Shown here: piece after piece, positions 1 to 4,733 of the stretch
Layout: every line of letters starts with the position of its first letter
Position numbering within the stretch: the stretch's first letter is position 1
Source of the DNA: Desulfobacteraceae bacterium
Lineage (GTDB): Bacteria > Desulfobacterota > Desulfobacteria > Desulfobacterales > Desulfosarcinaceae
NCBI GenBank assembly: GCA_027025615.1
Contig: JALVQM010000136.1
Coordinates: forward strand, 1-6,104
Direction of reading: 5' to 3'
Length of the DNA stretch: 6,104 bases
The notes under the pieces: generated by a model
What the model saw: only the letters and a program-made list of their open reading frames with translations
Databases searched by the model: none
What the model was told of the DNA's origin: nothing
Translations under genes and position numbers: made by a program

Positions 1-95
1 CGGTCGTCACTTACGATCTTGCCCGCCAGATTGACGGTGCCAGGAAAGTGTCCTGTTCCCGGTTTGCCCGGGAAATCGTAGAGCGCATGGGATGA
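1..95 (+). CDS. icd: NADP-dependent isocitrate dehydrogenase, C-terminal end (partial)
   Basis: Only the last 30 codons are present; the 5' part lies outside the window. The frame begins at base 3 and stops at TGA 93-95. The peptide has a TYD-x(5)-DGA-x(4)-CS-x-F-x(3)-I tail, ending in ERMG. This lines up residue for residue with the remembered C-terminus of E. coli Icd (TYDFERLMDGA, then CSEFGDAIIENM). Icd oxidatively decarboxylates isocitrate to 2-oxoglutarate with reduction of NADP+ in the cytoplasmic TCA cycle. The stop overlaps the ATG of the next gene (ATGA at 92-95), so the two are probably on one mRNA and translationally coupled. The identification rests on a short tail, but the match is specific; another member of the isocitrate/isopropylmalate dehydrogenase family is less likely. 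Confidence 0.85.
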   Translation, partial: VVTYDLARQIDGARKVSCSRFAREIVERMG

Positions 96-937
96 GGATA
101 CGGCAGTCTTTAAAGCCGCCAAATGGCGTTGGACAGGCAGCCGGGTTGGGTAAATTTATAAGAAAAGGGCTAAAGCAAACTCTAGGGCTGCTATATCCGG
201 CATGTTGCGCCGGCTGCGGGCGGAATTTCAGACCTGCACCTGCAGATATCCGGAACTGTTTCCTTAAAAGGCTGGGTGACCATCTCTGTCCCGAATGCAT
301 GTCAAAGGCAGAGCCCATCAAGCCACCATGGTGCAGTATTTGTGGGCTGCCGTTTACGGCAAAAGTAGGGCCGGACCACCTTTGCGGAGGTTGCATCAGG
401 AAGCCCCCGGTCTACGCCAGGGCGCGGGCTGTTTTTGTATTCCAGGATCCTGTCCGTCGCCTTATTCATGGCCTCAAATATGCCGGGCAGGTTAACCTTG
501 CCAAACCCCTGGGGGAGATCCTGCTTCAATGCCTGTTCCAGTATTGGCCGGACAACGGGATCGATCTGGTTATGCCTGTTCCCCTGTATCCTGCAAAAGA
601 ACGCCGCCGGACTTTCAATCAGGCCTGGCTGATGTTGCGCAGCTGGAAAGCGGCGATACGGGAATTTGGGTTTGCTGATCCGCCCTTTGGTTTGCAGAAA
701 CAGGTCCTTGTCCGTCGGCGGGATACGGATTCTCAGGCTGGATTGAACCGGGAGCAGCGCAGGAAAAATATCAGGCGGGCCTTTGAAGTTGTCAGACCGG
801 AGCTGGTGGAAGGCAAAAACATACTCCTGGTGGACGATGTGTTGACCACCGGTGCAACTGCTGAAGCCTGCAGCCGGACACTTTTACATAGCGGTGCAAG
901 ACAGGTCGATGTGCTGGTATTGGCAAAAGTTGTTTAG
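92..937 (+). CDS. comF: ComF-family phosphoribosyltransferase-like protein (double zinc ribbon)
   Basis: This 281-residue protein has the ComF architecture. A cysteine-rich N-terminal part carries two zinc-ribbon-like sets: C39/C42 with C66/C69, then C81/C84 with C98/C101. A type I phosphoribosyltransferase fold follows. It includes the family segment HGLKY (126-130), a VPVPL-like PRT strand and the PRPP-binding loop around 244-257, where DD (248-249) is followed by LTTGAT. In naturally competent bacteria ComF acts in the cytoplasm in handling incoming single-stranded DNA. In most other bacteria, such as E. coli GntX/YhgH, the role is unsettled, so competence should not be assumed. The ATG at 92 overlaps the icd stop, with no clear Shine-Dalgarno, which fits coupling. 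The first 30 or so residues are basic and precede the usual LLYP-x-C start, so a later TTG at 146 is a possible alternative start. Confidence 0.9.
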   Translation: MRIRQSLKPPNGVGQAAGLGKFIRKGLKQTLGLLYPACCAGCGRNFRPAPADIRNCFLKRLGDHLCPECMSKAEPIKPPWCSICGLPFTAKVGPDHLCGGCIRKPPVYARARAVFVFQDPVRRLIHGLKYAGQVNLAKPLGEILLQCLFQYWPDNGIDLVMPVPLYPAKERRRTFNQAWLMLRSWKAAIREFGFADPPFGLQKQVLVRRRDTDSQAGLNREQRRKNIRRAFEVVRPELVEGKNILLVDDVLTTGATAEACSRTLLHSGARQVDVLVLAKVV

Positions 938-1045
938 CCGTTATGCGGATTAAATAAATCTCATATGTTCAGAGGAACCTGAAGCAGGCTGCAGTCACAA
1001 CCGGCTGCAGGCCGGCAAAGATATCGGATATCTTGTACATTCATT
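938..1045 (+). promoter_or_regulatory. comF-pgeF spacer with three inverted repeats, including an odd palindrome at 1018-1034
   Basis: This 108-base gap holds no gene. It contains TTCAG/CTGAA (968-972 and 979-983), CCGGC-TGCAG-GCCGG (1001-1015), and the perfect 8+1+8 palindrome AAGATATCGGATATCTT (1018-1034). GGCTGCAG also occurs twice (987-994 and 1003-1010). The 17-base palindrome ends 11 bases before the pgeF ATG. As RNA it could form a 7-pair stem with a CGG triloop where a Shine-Dalgarno would lie; as DNA it looks like a dimeric repressor site. There is no T tract, so it is not an intrinsic terminator. No convincing -35/-10 pair was found. A regulatory role is inferred. Confidence 0.35.
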
Positions 1046-1807
1046 ATGTTTGTTATTCGCAAAGACAATATGCTCTGGTGGCGCTTCAGGCAACTTGATA
1101 AAATTGGCGGGCTGGTTCATGGTATTTTCGGACCGGATTTTTCAAGCCGGGAACCTTGTGGCCCTTTCAATACATCGTTTGCAGCCGGCCAGCCCAGGGA
1201 GCACGTGTTGCAATGGCGTCGTAAGCTAGGCCGGGTTCTTGGTTCCGAGAAGGTGGTCTTTCTGAACCAGGTGCATGGAGAAAATGTCCTGGTGTTAAAT
1301 GGCAAAGGGACATGGGGACCCGGGATGCCGGGGGCCAGGGCCGATGCCGTCATTACCCGGCAAAGGGACAGACTTCTTGTAATTCAGGTGGCCGATTGCC
1401 AGGCGATTATGATGGTAGATCCCCGGGAAAAGGTTGTAGCCAATGTTCATGCCGGCTGGCGGGGAAGTGTGGCCGATATTGCCGGCAAGACAGTTGTTGC
1501 CATGGAACGTTATTTCGGCAGCCGATCAAGTGACCTGGTGTGTGCCATAGGTCCCAGCCTTGGACCGTGCTGTGCAGAATTTGTCAATTTTGCCCGTGAG
1601 CTGCCCGAAACATTTACAGGGTACAAGGACGGGAACAGGCGTTTTGATTTCTGGCAGATAACAGCCGATCAGTTGAAATCCGTCGGTGTCAGGCCGGAAA
1701 ACATTTTACAAAGCAGGATTTGTACCCGCTGTAACCCTGCCTTGTTCTATTCTTACCGTGGCCAGAAGACACCCTTACGGTTTGCCGCAGCCATAGGCTT
1801 GTTGTGA
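1046..1807 (+). CDS. pgeF: Peptidoglycan editing factor PgeF (YfiH/DUF152, multicopper polyphenol oxidase-like)
   Basis: The 253-residue protein matches the YfiH/laccase-domain (Cu-oxidase_4) family in length and motifs. The metal/active-site set is H77 in NQVHG, C118 in QVADC and H135 in NVHAGWRG. The 17-residue C-to-H distance is the same as recalled for E. coli YfiH (C107, H124). The N-terminal half has PFNTSF, and the end has CTRC, FYSYRG and a hydrophobic tail typical of the family. PgeF is reported to keep incorrect residues such as L-Ser out of peptidoglycan stem peptides; purine nucleoside phosphorylase/deaminase and polyphenol oxidase activities have also been reported for relatives. 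ATG 1046 is the only standard start in the open stretch, which begins after TGA at 980, but it has no visible Shine-Dalgarno; M9 (1070) is the alternative. It probably heads a unit with pyrK, 22 bases downstream. Confidence 0.92.
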   Translation: MFVIRKDNMLWWRFRQLDKIGGLVHGIFGPDFSSREPCGPFNTSFAAGQPREHVLQWRRKLGRVLGSEKVVFLNQVHGENVLVLNGKGTWGPGMPGARADAVITRQRDRLLVIQVADCQAIMMVDPREKVVANVHAGWRGSVADIAGKTVVAMERYFGSRSSDLVCAIGPSLGPCCAEFVNFARELPETFTGYKDGNRRFDFWQITADQLKSVGVRPENILQSRICTRCNPALFYSYRGQKTPLRFAAAIGLL

Positions 1808-1829
1808 TTCCGCTCAGGCGAGGTTGAAA

Positions 1830-2627
1830 ATGGATCTTCAGAAAACAATCGTTATTGCCAACGAGATGCTGGCACCTTCCTGTTTCAGGATTTCCCTTGA
1901 ATGCAGACCACCCCTAAGCGAGGCTGTCCCGGGCCAGTTCGTAATGGTCAGGGTGGAAACCGGCAACGGTCCTTTCTGGAGACGACCTTTTTCAGTGGCA
2001 GGTCTGGTCCTTGATGGCGGCCTGACCCGGGGCATTGAGCTTATCTACAAGGTGGTCGGCAAGGCTACGGCGGCCATGTCCGCCTTGAAGCCGGGGCGGC
2101 GGCTTGATTTGCTGGGACCACTGGGCCATGGTTTTGAACTTTCCAAAGGGTTGAAGCCGGTTTTCCTGGCTGCCGGAGGTATTGGAATAGCACCTGTCAG
2201 GTTTCTGGCCCAGGTACTGGAAAAATACGGTCATACTGGAGAACTCCATTTTTTCCTGGGCGGTCGCTCGTCCGACGATCTTTTATGCCGCAAGGAGCTG
2301 GAATCCATGAGTCTTGAACTGCACTTGGCCACCGATGACGGCAGTGTAGGCCATCGCGGTCTGCTGACAGAGCCTCTGGAAAGGCAGGTAGAGAGTTTGA
2401 GCCCCGGGATTATTTATGCATGTGGACCAACCGGTATGCTGGTGGCTGTGGCCGACATTGCGCGTCGCCATGACTGTAATTGCCAGGTGGCCGTTGAAAC
2501 CCTGATGGCCTGCGGTATGGGAGCCTGCCAGGGATGTGCATTGCCCGATGCCGATCGCTCCGGGTTTTACCTTCATGTTTGCCAGGACGGCCCTGTATTT
2601 GATGCATCCAAAGTTGTTCTTGCCTGA
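1830..2627 (+). CDS. pyrK: Dihydroorotate dehydrogenase electron-transfer subunit (PyrK, FAD and [2Fe-2S])
   Basis: The 265-residue protein belongs to the ferredoxin-reductase superfamily with PyrK layout. An N-terminal beta-barrel has the FAD motif RRPFSV (51-56). A glycine-rich GPLGHGF (96-102) follows, then the NAD-binding loop GGIGIAP (116-122) and the YACGPTGM segment. The C-terminal [2Fe-2S] ligands are C228-x4-C233-x2-C236-x14-C251, followed by DGPVFD. In the cytoplasm PyrK passes electrons from the dihydroorotate dehydrogenase catalytic subunit (PyrD, FMN) to NAD+. The ATG at 1830 is preferred because AGGCGAGG (1816-1823) lies six bases upstream; the TTG at 1824 directly abuts that site. 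No pyrD lies downstream here. NfnA/SudA-type reductases share the fold, but the MACGMGACQGC and DGPVFDASKV pattern is that of PyrK. Confidence 0.88.
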   Translation: MDLQKTIVIANEMLAPSCFRISLECRPPLSEAVPGQFVMVRVETGNGPFWRRPFSVAGLVLDGGLTRGIELIYKVVGKATAAMSALKPGRRLDLLGPLGHGFELSKGLKPVFLAAGGIGIAPVRFLAQVLEKYGHTGELHFFLGGRSSDDLLCRKELESMSLELHLATDDGSVGHRGLLTEPLERQVESLSPGIIYACGPTGMLVAVADIARRHDCNCQVAVETLMACGMGACQGCALPDADRSGFYLHVCQDGPVFDASKVVLA

Positions 2628-2672
2628 TGGATTTGCAATATAGTCCGATACCTGCGTTGCAATGATTTGCCT

Positions 2673-2704
2673 GTGCAATTGCACTGTACTTAAATGGTTA
2701 TAAT
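2673..2704 (+). promoter_or_regulatory. Candidate promoter -10 TATAAT with adjacent palindromic operator GTGCAATTGCAC
   Basis: TATAAT at 2699-2704 is a perfect sigma-70 type -10 box. No good -35 lies 16-18 bases upstream: the hexamer at 17-base spacing is CAATTG (2676-2681). That hexamer is the centre of the perfect palindrome GTGCAATTGCAC. A promoter lacking a -35 with a dyad in its place is the pattern expected for activator- or repressor-controlled initiation. A start near 2711 would give a leader of about 125 bases before atpZ. This is inferred from sequence alone. Confidence 0.35.
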
Positions 2705-2747
2705 GGCCTGATATGGTAACAGCCTGCCTTCATCGCGCATTTTTAAT

Positions 2748-2774
2748 TTGACTAGCCTGGGCCCATGTGGTAAT
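2748..2774 (+). promoter_or_regulatory. Second candidate promoter for atpZIBE
   Basis: TTGACT (2748-2753) matches the -35 consensus at five of six positions. TGTGGTAAT (2766-2774) resembles an extended -10, with TG upstream and four of six matches in GGTAAT. The spacer is short at 15 bases; at the usual 17 bases the hexamer is the poorer TAATTG. Initiation would fall near 2781, just at the start of the CGTTCGC arm of the following hairpin, so the mRNA would begin with a stem. Confidence is low because the -10 is weak. Confidence 0.28.
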
Positions 2775-2812
2775 TGCTTGTCGTTCGCTGGGCGGTTTTT
2801 TCTTGGCGAACG
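2761..2812 (+). other. Overlapping inverted repeats in the atpZ leader (possible attenuator or terminator)
   Basis: One repeat pairs CGTTCGC (2782-2788) with GCGAACG (2806-2812), seven perfect pairs around a 17-base loop. A second pairs GCCCA (2761-2765) with TGGGC (2789-2793), directly followed by GGTTTTTT (2794-2801), which is terminator-like but with a long 23-base loop. The arms interleave, so the two stems exclude one another or would form a pseudoknot. That arrangement can act as a conditional terminator, or the first stem may simply stabilise the 5' end. No known riboswitch class was recognised. Confidence 0.3.
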
Positions 2813-2836
2813 TTTGGTCCGTCCACCGAAAATTAA

Positions 2837-3055
2837 ATGAAACGTGAAACTTATCGAACTTTAAGACAGCTTGCATACTACAGCAGTATCGGGCTGTCGA
2901 TGGCTCTGGCCATTTTTATAGGCTTGGCCATCGGGGTTTACCTGGACCGCGTTTGGGATTCATCGCCCTGGATGACGTTGATTTTCCTGATCCTGGGAAT
3001 TGCGGCCGGATACAAGAACCTCGGCCTGGCCATAAAGAAAAGCCGTAAACTTTGA
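2837..3055 (+). CDS. atpZ: AtpZ/AtpI-family small membrane protein of the ATP synthase operon
   Basis: This 72-residue protein has a basic N-terminus followed by two transmembrane helices, about 16-36 and 45-62. The family pattern is present: G29-x3-G33-x3-D37, then SPW and LGIAAGYKNL before a basic tail. AtpZ proteins sit at the head of many atp operons and work with AtpI in the inner membrane. Proposed roles are assembly of the c-ring and Mg2+/Ca2+ supply to the synthase; the exact function is not settled. There is no obvious Shine-Dalgarno before ATG 2837. The gene is separated from atpI by 47 bases that contain a hairpin-forming repeat. Confidence 0.8.
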   Translation: MKRETYRTLRQLAYYSSIGLSMALAIFIGLAIGVYLDRVWDSSPWMTLIFLILGIAAGYKNLGLAIKKSRKL

Positions 3056-3063
3056 ACATGCGG

Positions 3064-3088
3064 GGTTCCGAAAAATTTATCCGGAGCC
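3064..3088 (+). other. Intercistronic hairpin between atpZ and atpI
   Basis: GGTTCCG (3064-3070) pairs with CGGAGCC (3082-3088), with one G-U pair, around an AT-rich 11-base loop. No T run follows, so it is not a terminator. It may affect mRNA decay or access to the GTG start of atpI at 3103, or it may be chance. Confidence 0.25.
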
Positions 3089-3102
3089 GTTGAGCGGGTA
3101 AC

Positions 3103-3489
3103 GTGAGCATTCAAAGACGACTTTTATTTATTATTACCAGGGCAAACTGGATTTTTCTGGTCGCAGCCAGTCTGGCAGGGATACTGTGGACGCCGGCTGC
3201 ATTTGCCAAGGGGATTGTTTTTGGAGGACTTATTGTCACCATCAATTTCCACTTGCTGGCCAGAACCCTGAAGAAGTCTTTGACTCCGCCCCATTTGGCT
3301 TCTCACAATGTTATTTTGGCCAAGTATTATGTGCGTTTTATCGTTAGCGGAGTAATAATTTTCTTTTTGATCAGCAAGCATGTGGTTGACCCGCGCGGTC
3401 TTTTCATAGGTCTTTCCGTGGTGGTAGCCAGCATTATGCTGGCCACCGTGGTTGAGATCACCAAACTTATTTTCAAGGAGGCGGTATAA
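3103..3489 (+). CDS. atpI: ATP synthase subunit I (AtpI), c-ring assembly factor
   Basis: The 128-residue protein is predicted to have four transmembrane helices: about 16-34, 36-54, 75-92 and 99-123. The amphipathic loop between helices 2 and 3 is polar and basic. Length, topology and the position just before atpB fit the ATP synthase I family (PF03899). AtpI is an inner-membrane protein thought to help assemble the c-ring; it is usually dispensable and low in abundance. The start is GTG at 3103: the frame has a stop at 3099-3101 and no ATG nearby. The site before it is weak, which fits low expression. The last codons include AAGGAGG (3475-3481), which doubles as the ribosome site of atpB. 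Similarity within this family is weak, so position carries much of the call. Confidence 0.75.
   Translation: MSIQRRLLFIITRANWIFLVAASLAGILWTPAAFAKGIVFGGLIVTINFHLLARTLKKSLTPPHLASHNVILAKYYVRFIVSGVIIFFLISKHVVDPRGLFIGLSVVVASIMLATVVEITKLIFKEAV
3475..3481 (+). promoter_or_regulatory. Ribosome binding site of atpB
   Basis: AAGGAGG lies 10 bases before the atpB ATG at 3492 and inside the last codons of atpI. It is a near-complete anti-Shine-Dalgarno match that fixes the atpB start and makes translation coupling with atpI likely. Confidence 0.75.
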
Positions 3490-3491
3490 GG

Positions 3492-4181
3492 ATGGAACAC
3501 CCCTATCTGTTTTTCGTCAAGCTGTTCGAGCTCATAGGGTTGGGGGATTTTGCCCATCAGAACGTACACGTGATTTACTCATGGGTCCTGATGGCGTTTC
3601 TGATCATCGCCGGCGCCCTGATGTCAAAAGGGGTCAAGTTGATTCCGGGCAAAGCTCAGAACCTGGCCGAAGTTATCATCTCTGGTATTGAGGAATTCAT
3701 GGTCGACACCATCGGTGAGGAGGGTAGGTGGCTGTTTCCCCTTGCAGGAACGGTTTTTATCTATATCTTCATCGGCAACCTGATAGGTATCATCCCGGGT
3801 TTCATGCCGCCCACTTCGAACCTCAACACCACCCTTTCCTGTGCAGTCGTGGTTGTGTTTTTTACCCACGTCATCGGTGTCAAGTATCACGGGGTGGCTT
3901 ATATCAAGCACTTCCTGGGACCGGTCTGGTGGATGTCGCCGCTTATTTTCGTAATCGAGATTATCGGCCACCTGGCGCGGATTCTTTCCCTGTCCTTCCG
4001 TCTGTTTGGAAATATGATGGGCCATGAAATCGTGCTCACCATCTTGTTTTTCCTGGCCGGGGCCTTTTTCGCACCCCTGCCTATCATGGTCCTGGGGGTT
4101 TTCGTCGCCTTTGTCCAGGGTTTTGTGTTTTTCCTGCTTTCAATAATCTATTTTTCAGGTGCCATGGAACACGCTCATTAA
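3492..4181 (+). CDS. atpB: F-type ATP synthase subunit a
   Basis: This 229-residue hydrophobic protein forms the ion half-channels next to the c-ring in the inner membrane. The essential arginine is R170 in SFRLFGNMM, equivalent to E. coli aR210. Nine residues on is E179 (GHE), matching aE219, and Q209 in FVQGFVFFLLS matches aQ252. Other family landmarks are GNLIGIIPG (95-103), the PTSNLN segment (107-112) and the terminal helix ending in FSGAMEHAH. It is shorter than E. coli AtpB (271) but typical of the compact bacterial type with five to six membrane helices. ATG 3492 is set by AAGGAGG 10 bases upstream. It lies two bases after atpI; atpE follows after 138 bases. The fold and R170 make this call secure. 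Confidence 0.97.
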   Translation: MEHPYLFFVKLFELIGLGDFAHQNVHVIYSWVLMAFLIIAGALMSKGVKLIPGKAQNLAEVIISGIEEFMVDTIGEEGRWLFPLAGTVFIYIFIGNLIGIIPGFMPPTSNLNTTLSCAVVVVFFTHVIGVKYHGVAYIKHFLGPVWWMSPLIFVIEIIGHLARILSLSFRLFGNMMGHEIVLTILFFLAGAFFAPLPIMVLGVFVAFVQGFVFFLLSIIYFSGAMEHAH

Positions 4182-4319
4182 ATAGTCATTTACCAGGCAG
4201 ATCTGCCAAAGGCCTCATGTTTGCCGGGTAGCCAGGTTTGCCTGCCAGGTGAAAAGCGGTAAAAGCTGATTGGGGATAATAGGAAGAAGCCAAAACATCA
4301 AAAGGAGGTAGCGTAGCAA
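4182..4319 (+). promoter_or_regulatory. atpB-atpE intercistronic region with hairpins
   Basis: This gap is long for an operon and codes for nothing obvious. It holds the perfect 12-base palindrome GGCAGATCTGCC (4196-4207), a small CAGG-TTTG-CCTG hairpin (4233-4244) and a longer pairing of ACC-A-GGCAG (4192-4200) with CTGCC-A-GGT (4242-4250), eight pairs around one A-A mismatch. GATAAT (4275-4280) resembles a -10 box but has no -35. The likely role is mRNA processing or protection that raises atpE output over atpB; this is inference. Confidence 0.4.
4301..4309 (+). promoter_or_regulatory. Very strong ribosome binding site of atpE
   Basis: AAAGGAGGT is a full-length match to the 3' end of 16S rRNA, 10 bases before ATG 4320. 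It is the best such site in the window and fits the need for many c subunits per enzyme. Confidence 0.8.
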
Positions 4320-4607
4320 ATGGAAGCACAAGCATTACAGTTCTTCATCGCCTGTGTAACGGCAGCTGGTTTTGGAATCGCCATCGCGGCTTTTGGTTGT
4401 GGTATCGGACAGGGCCTTGGCCTCAAGGCTGCTGTGGAAGGCATCGCTCGTAATCCCGAGTCTTCCGGTAAGGTAACCGTAACCTTGCTTATCGGTTTGG
4501 CGATGATCGAGTCGCTGTGTATCTACGCTTTGGTTGTGGCGCTGATTTTGATCTACGCCCATCCGCAGGCCGGGGCAATTGCCGGCTTGTTTGGCGCCGG
4601 TCACTAA
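4320..4607 (+). CDS. atpE: F-type ATP synthase subunit c
   Basis: This 95-residue protein is a two-helix hairpin that oligomerises into the rotor ring. Helix 1 (about 8-33) ends with GIGQG, containing Q31. The polar loop has the conserved ARNPE (43-47), and helix 2 (about 54-80) carries the ion-binding carboxylate E64 in MIESLCIYALVVAL. In helix 1 the GxGxGxG packing motif is partly alanine (G17, G19, A21, A23). S65 next to E64, with Q31 and Y69, resembles the Na+-binding set of Ilyobacter-type rings, but the Thr position is L66, so ion choice is open. The C-terminus runs about 13 residues past the usual end as a glycine/alanine-rich tail. The gene closes the unit: a terminator starts 26 bases after the stop. 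Confidence 0.97.
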   Translation: MEAQALQFFIACVTAAGFGIAIAAFGCGIGQGLGLKAAVEGIARNPESSGKVTVTLLIGLAMIESLCIYALVVALILIYAHPQAGAIAGLFGAGH

Positions 4608-4633
4608 TCCCGACCGATCTACACAATTTGTCA

Positions 4634-4668
4634 GGCCGTGGCCCTGTATCAGGGTTACGGCCTTTTTT
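4634..4668 (+). terminator. Strong intrinsic terminator of the atp unit
   Basis: GGCCGT (4634-4639) pairs with ACGGCC (4657-4662). The stem continues through two G-U pairs and CCCT/AGGG to a five-base loop, 12 pairs in all. Six T residues (4663-4668) follow directly. On the opposite strand no T run follows the stem, so it does not serve uvrA. It lies between the convergent atpE and uvrA genes and shows that the F1 genes are not cotranscribed with atpE. Confidence 0.93.
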
Positions 4669-4733
4669 ATGGGGTATTGCAATAAGTTGTCAGGGAAATT
4701 TTGTTTTCCGGTCCGGTTCGCGCAGTTGTCCGA

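Larger units (their letters stand above)
2628..2836 (+). promoter_or_regulatory. pyrK-atpZ spacer: probable control region of the atp unit
   Basis: This 209-base region has no convincing gene. Left half: TTGCAAT at 2633-2639 and 2657-2663, the perfect 12-base palindrome GTGCAATTGCAC at 2673-2684, then a perfect TATAAT at 2699-2704. Right half: TTGACT (2748-2753) followed by an extended -10-like TGTGGTAAT (2766-2774), then two overlapping inverted repeats reaching to 2812. The last bases before the atpZ ATG carry no Shine-Dalgarno. The layout suggests that atp transcription starts here, apart from pgeF-pyrK. No clean terminator for pyrK is visible, so read-through is possible. Confidence 0.5.

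Noticed and set aside
7..396. 129-codon open frame on the - strand at the left edge
   Set aside because: It overlaps the end of icd and the zinc-ribbon part of comF in antisense. Composition is Pro/Arg/Ser-rich as expected for a shadow frame.
92..937. ComF as proof of natural competence
   Set aside because: ComF-family proteins are widespread in non-competent bacteria and no other competence gene is in the window.
920..947. TTGGCA followed by TATGCG as a pgeF promoter
   Set aside because: The -10 matches only three of six positions and the -35 lies inside comF. Too weak to support.
1824..1829. TTG at 1824 as the pyrK start
   Set aside because: It directly abuts the AGGCGAGG ribosome site, leaving no spacing. 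The ATG at 1830 has a workable gap of six bases.
2283..2684. 133-codon open frame on the - strand across the end of pyrK
   Set aside because: It is antisense to the PyrK NAD-binding and iron-sulfur regions, which are clearly real. Its own product shows no recognisable motif.
2671..2686. GTGCAATTGCAC as a Rex (NADH-sensing) operator
   Set aside because: Rex sites as I recall them have GTGAA and TTCAC halves separated by four bases, 14 bases in all between GTG and CAC ends. This dyad is 12 bases with GTGC halves, so the spacing and inner bases do not fit.
4238..4280. Internal promoter before atpE (TTGCCT and GATAAT)
   Set aside because: The GATAAT box is good, but TTGCCT is 31 bases away and the hexamer at proper spacing is A-rich with no -35 resemblance.
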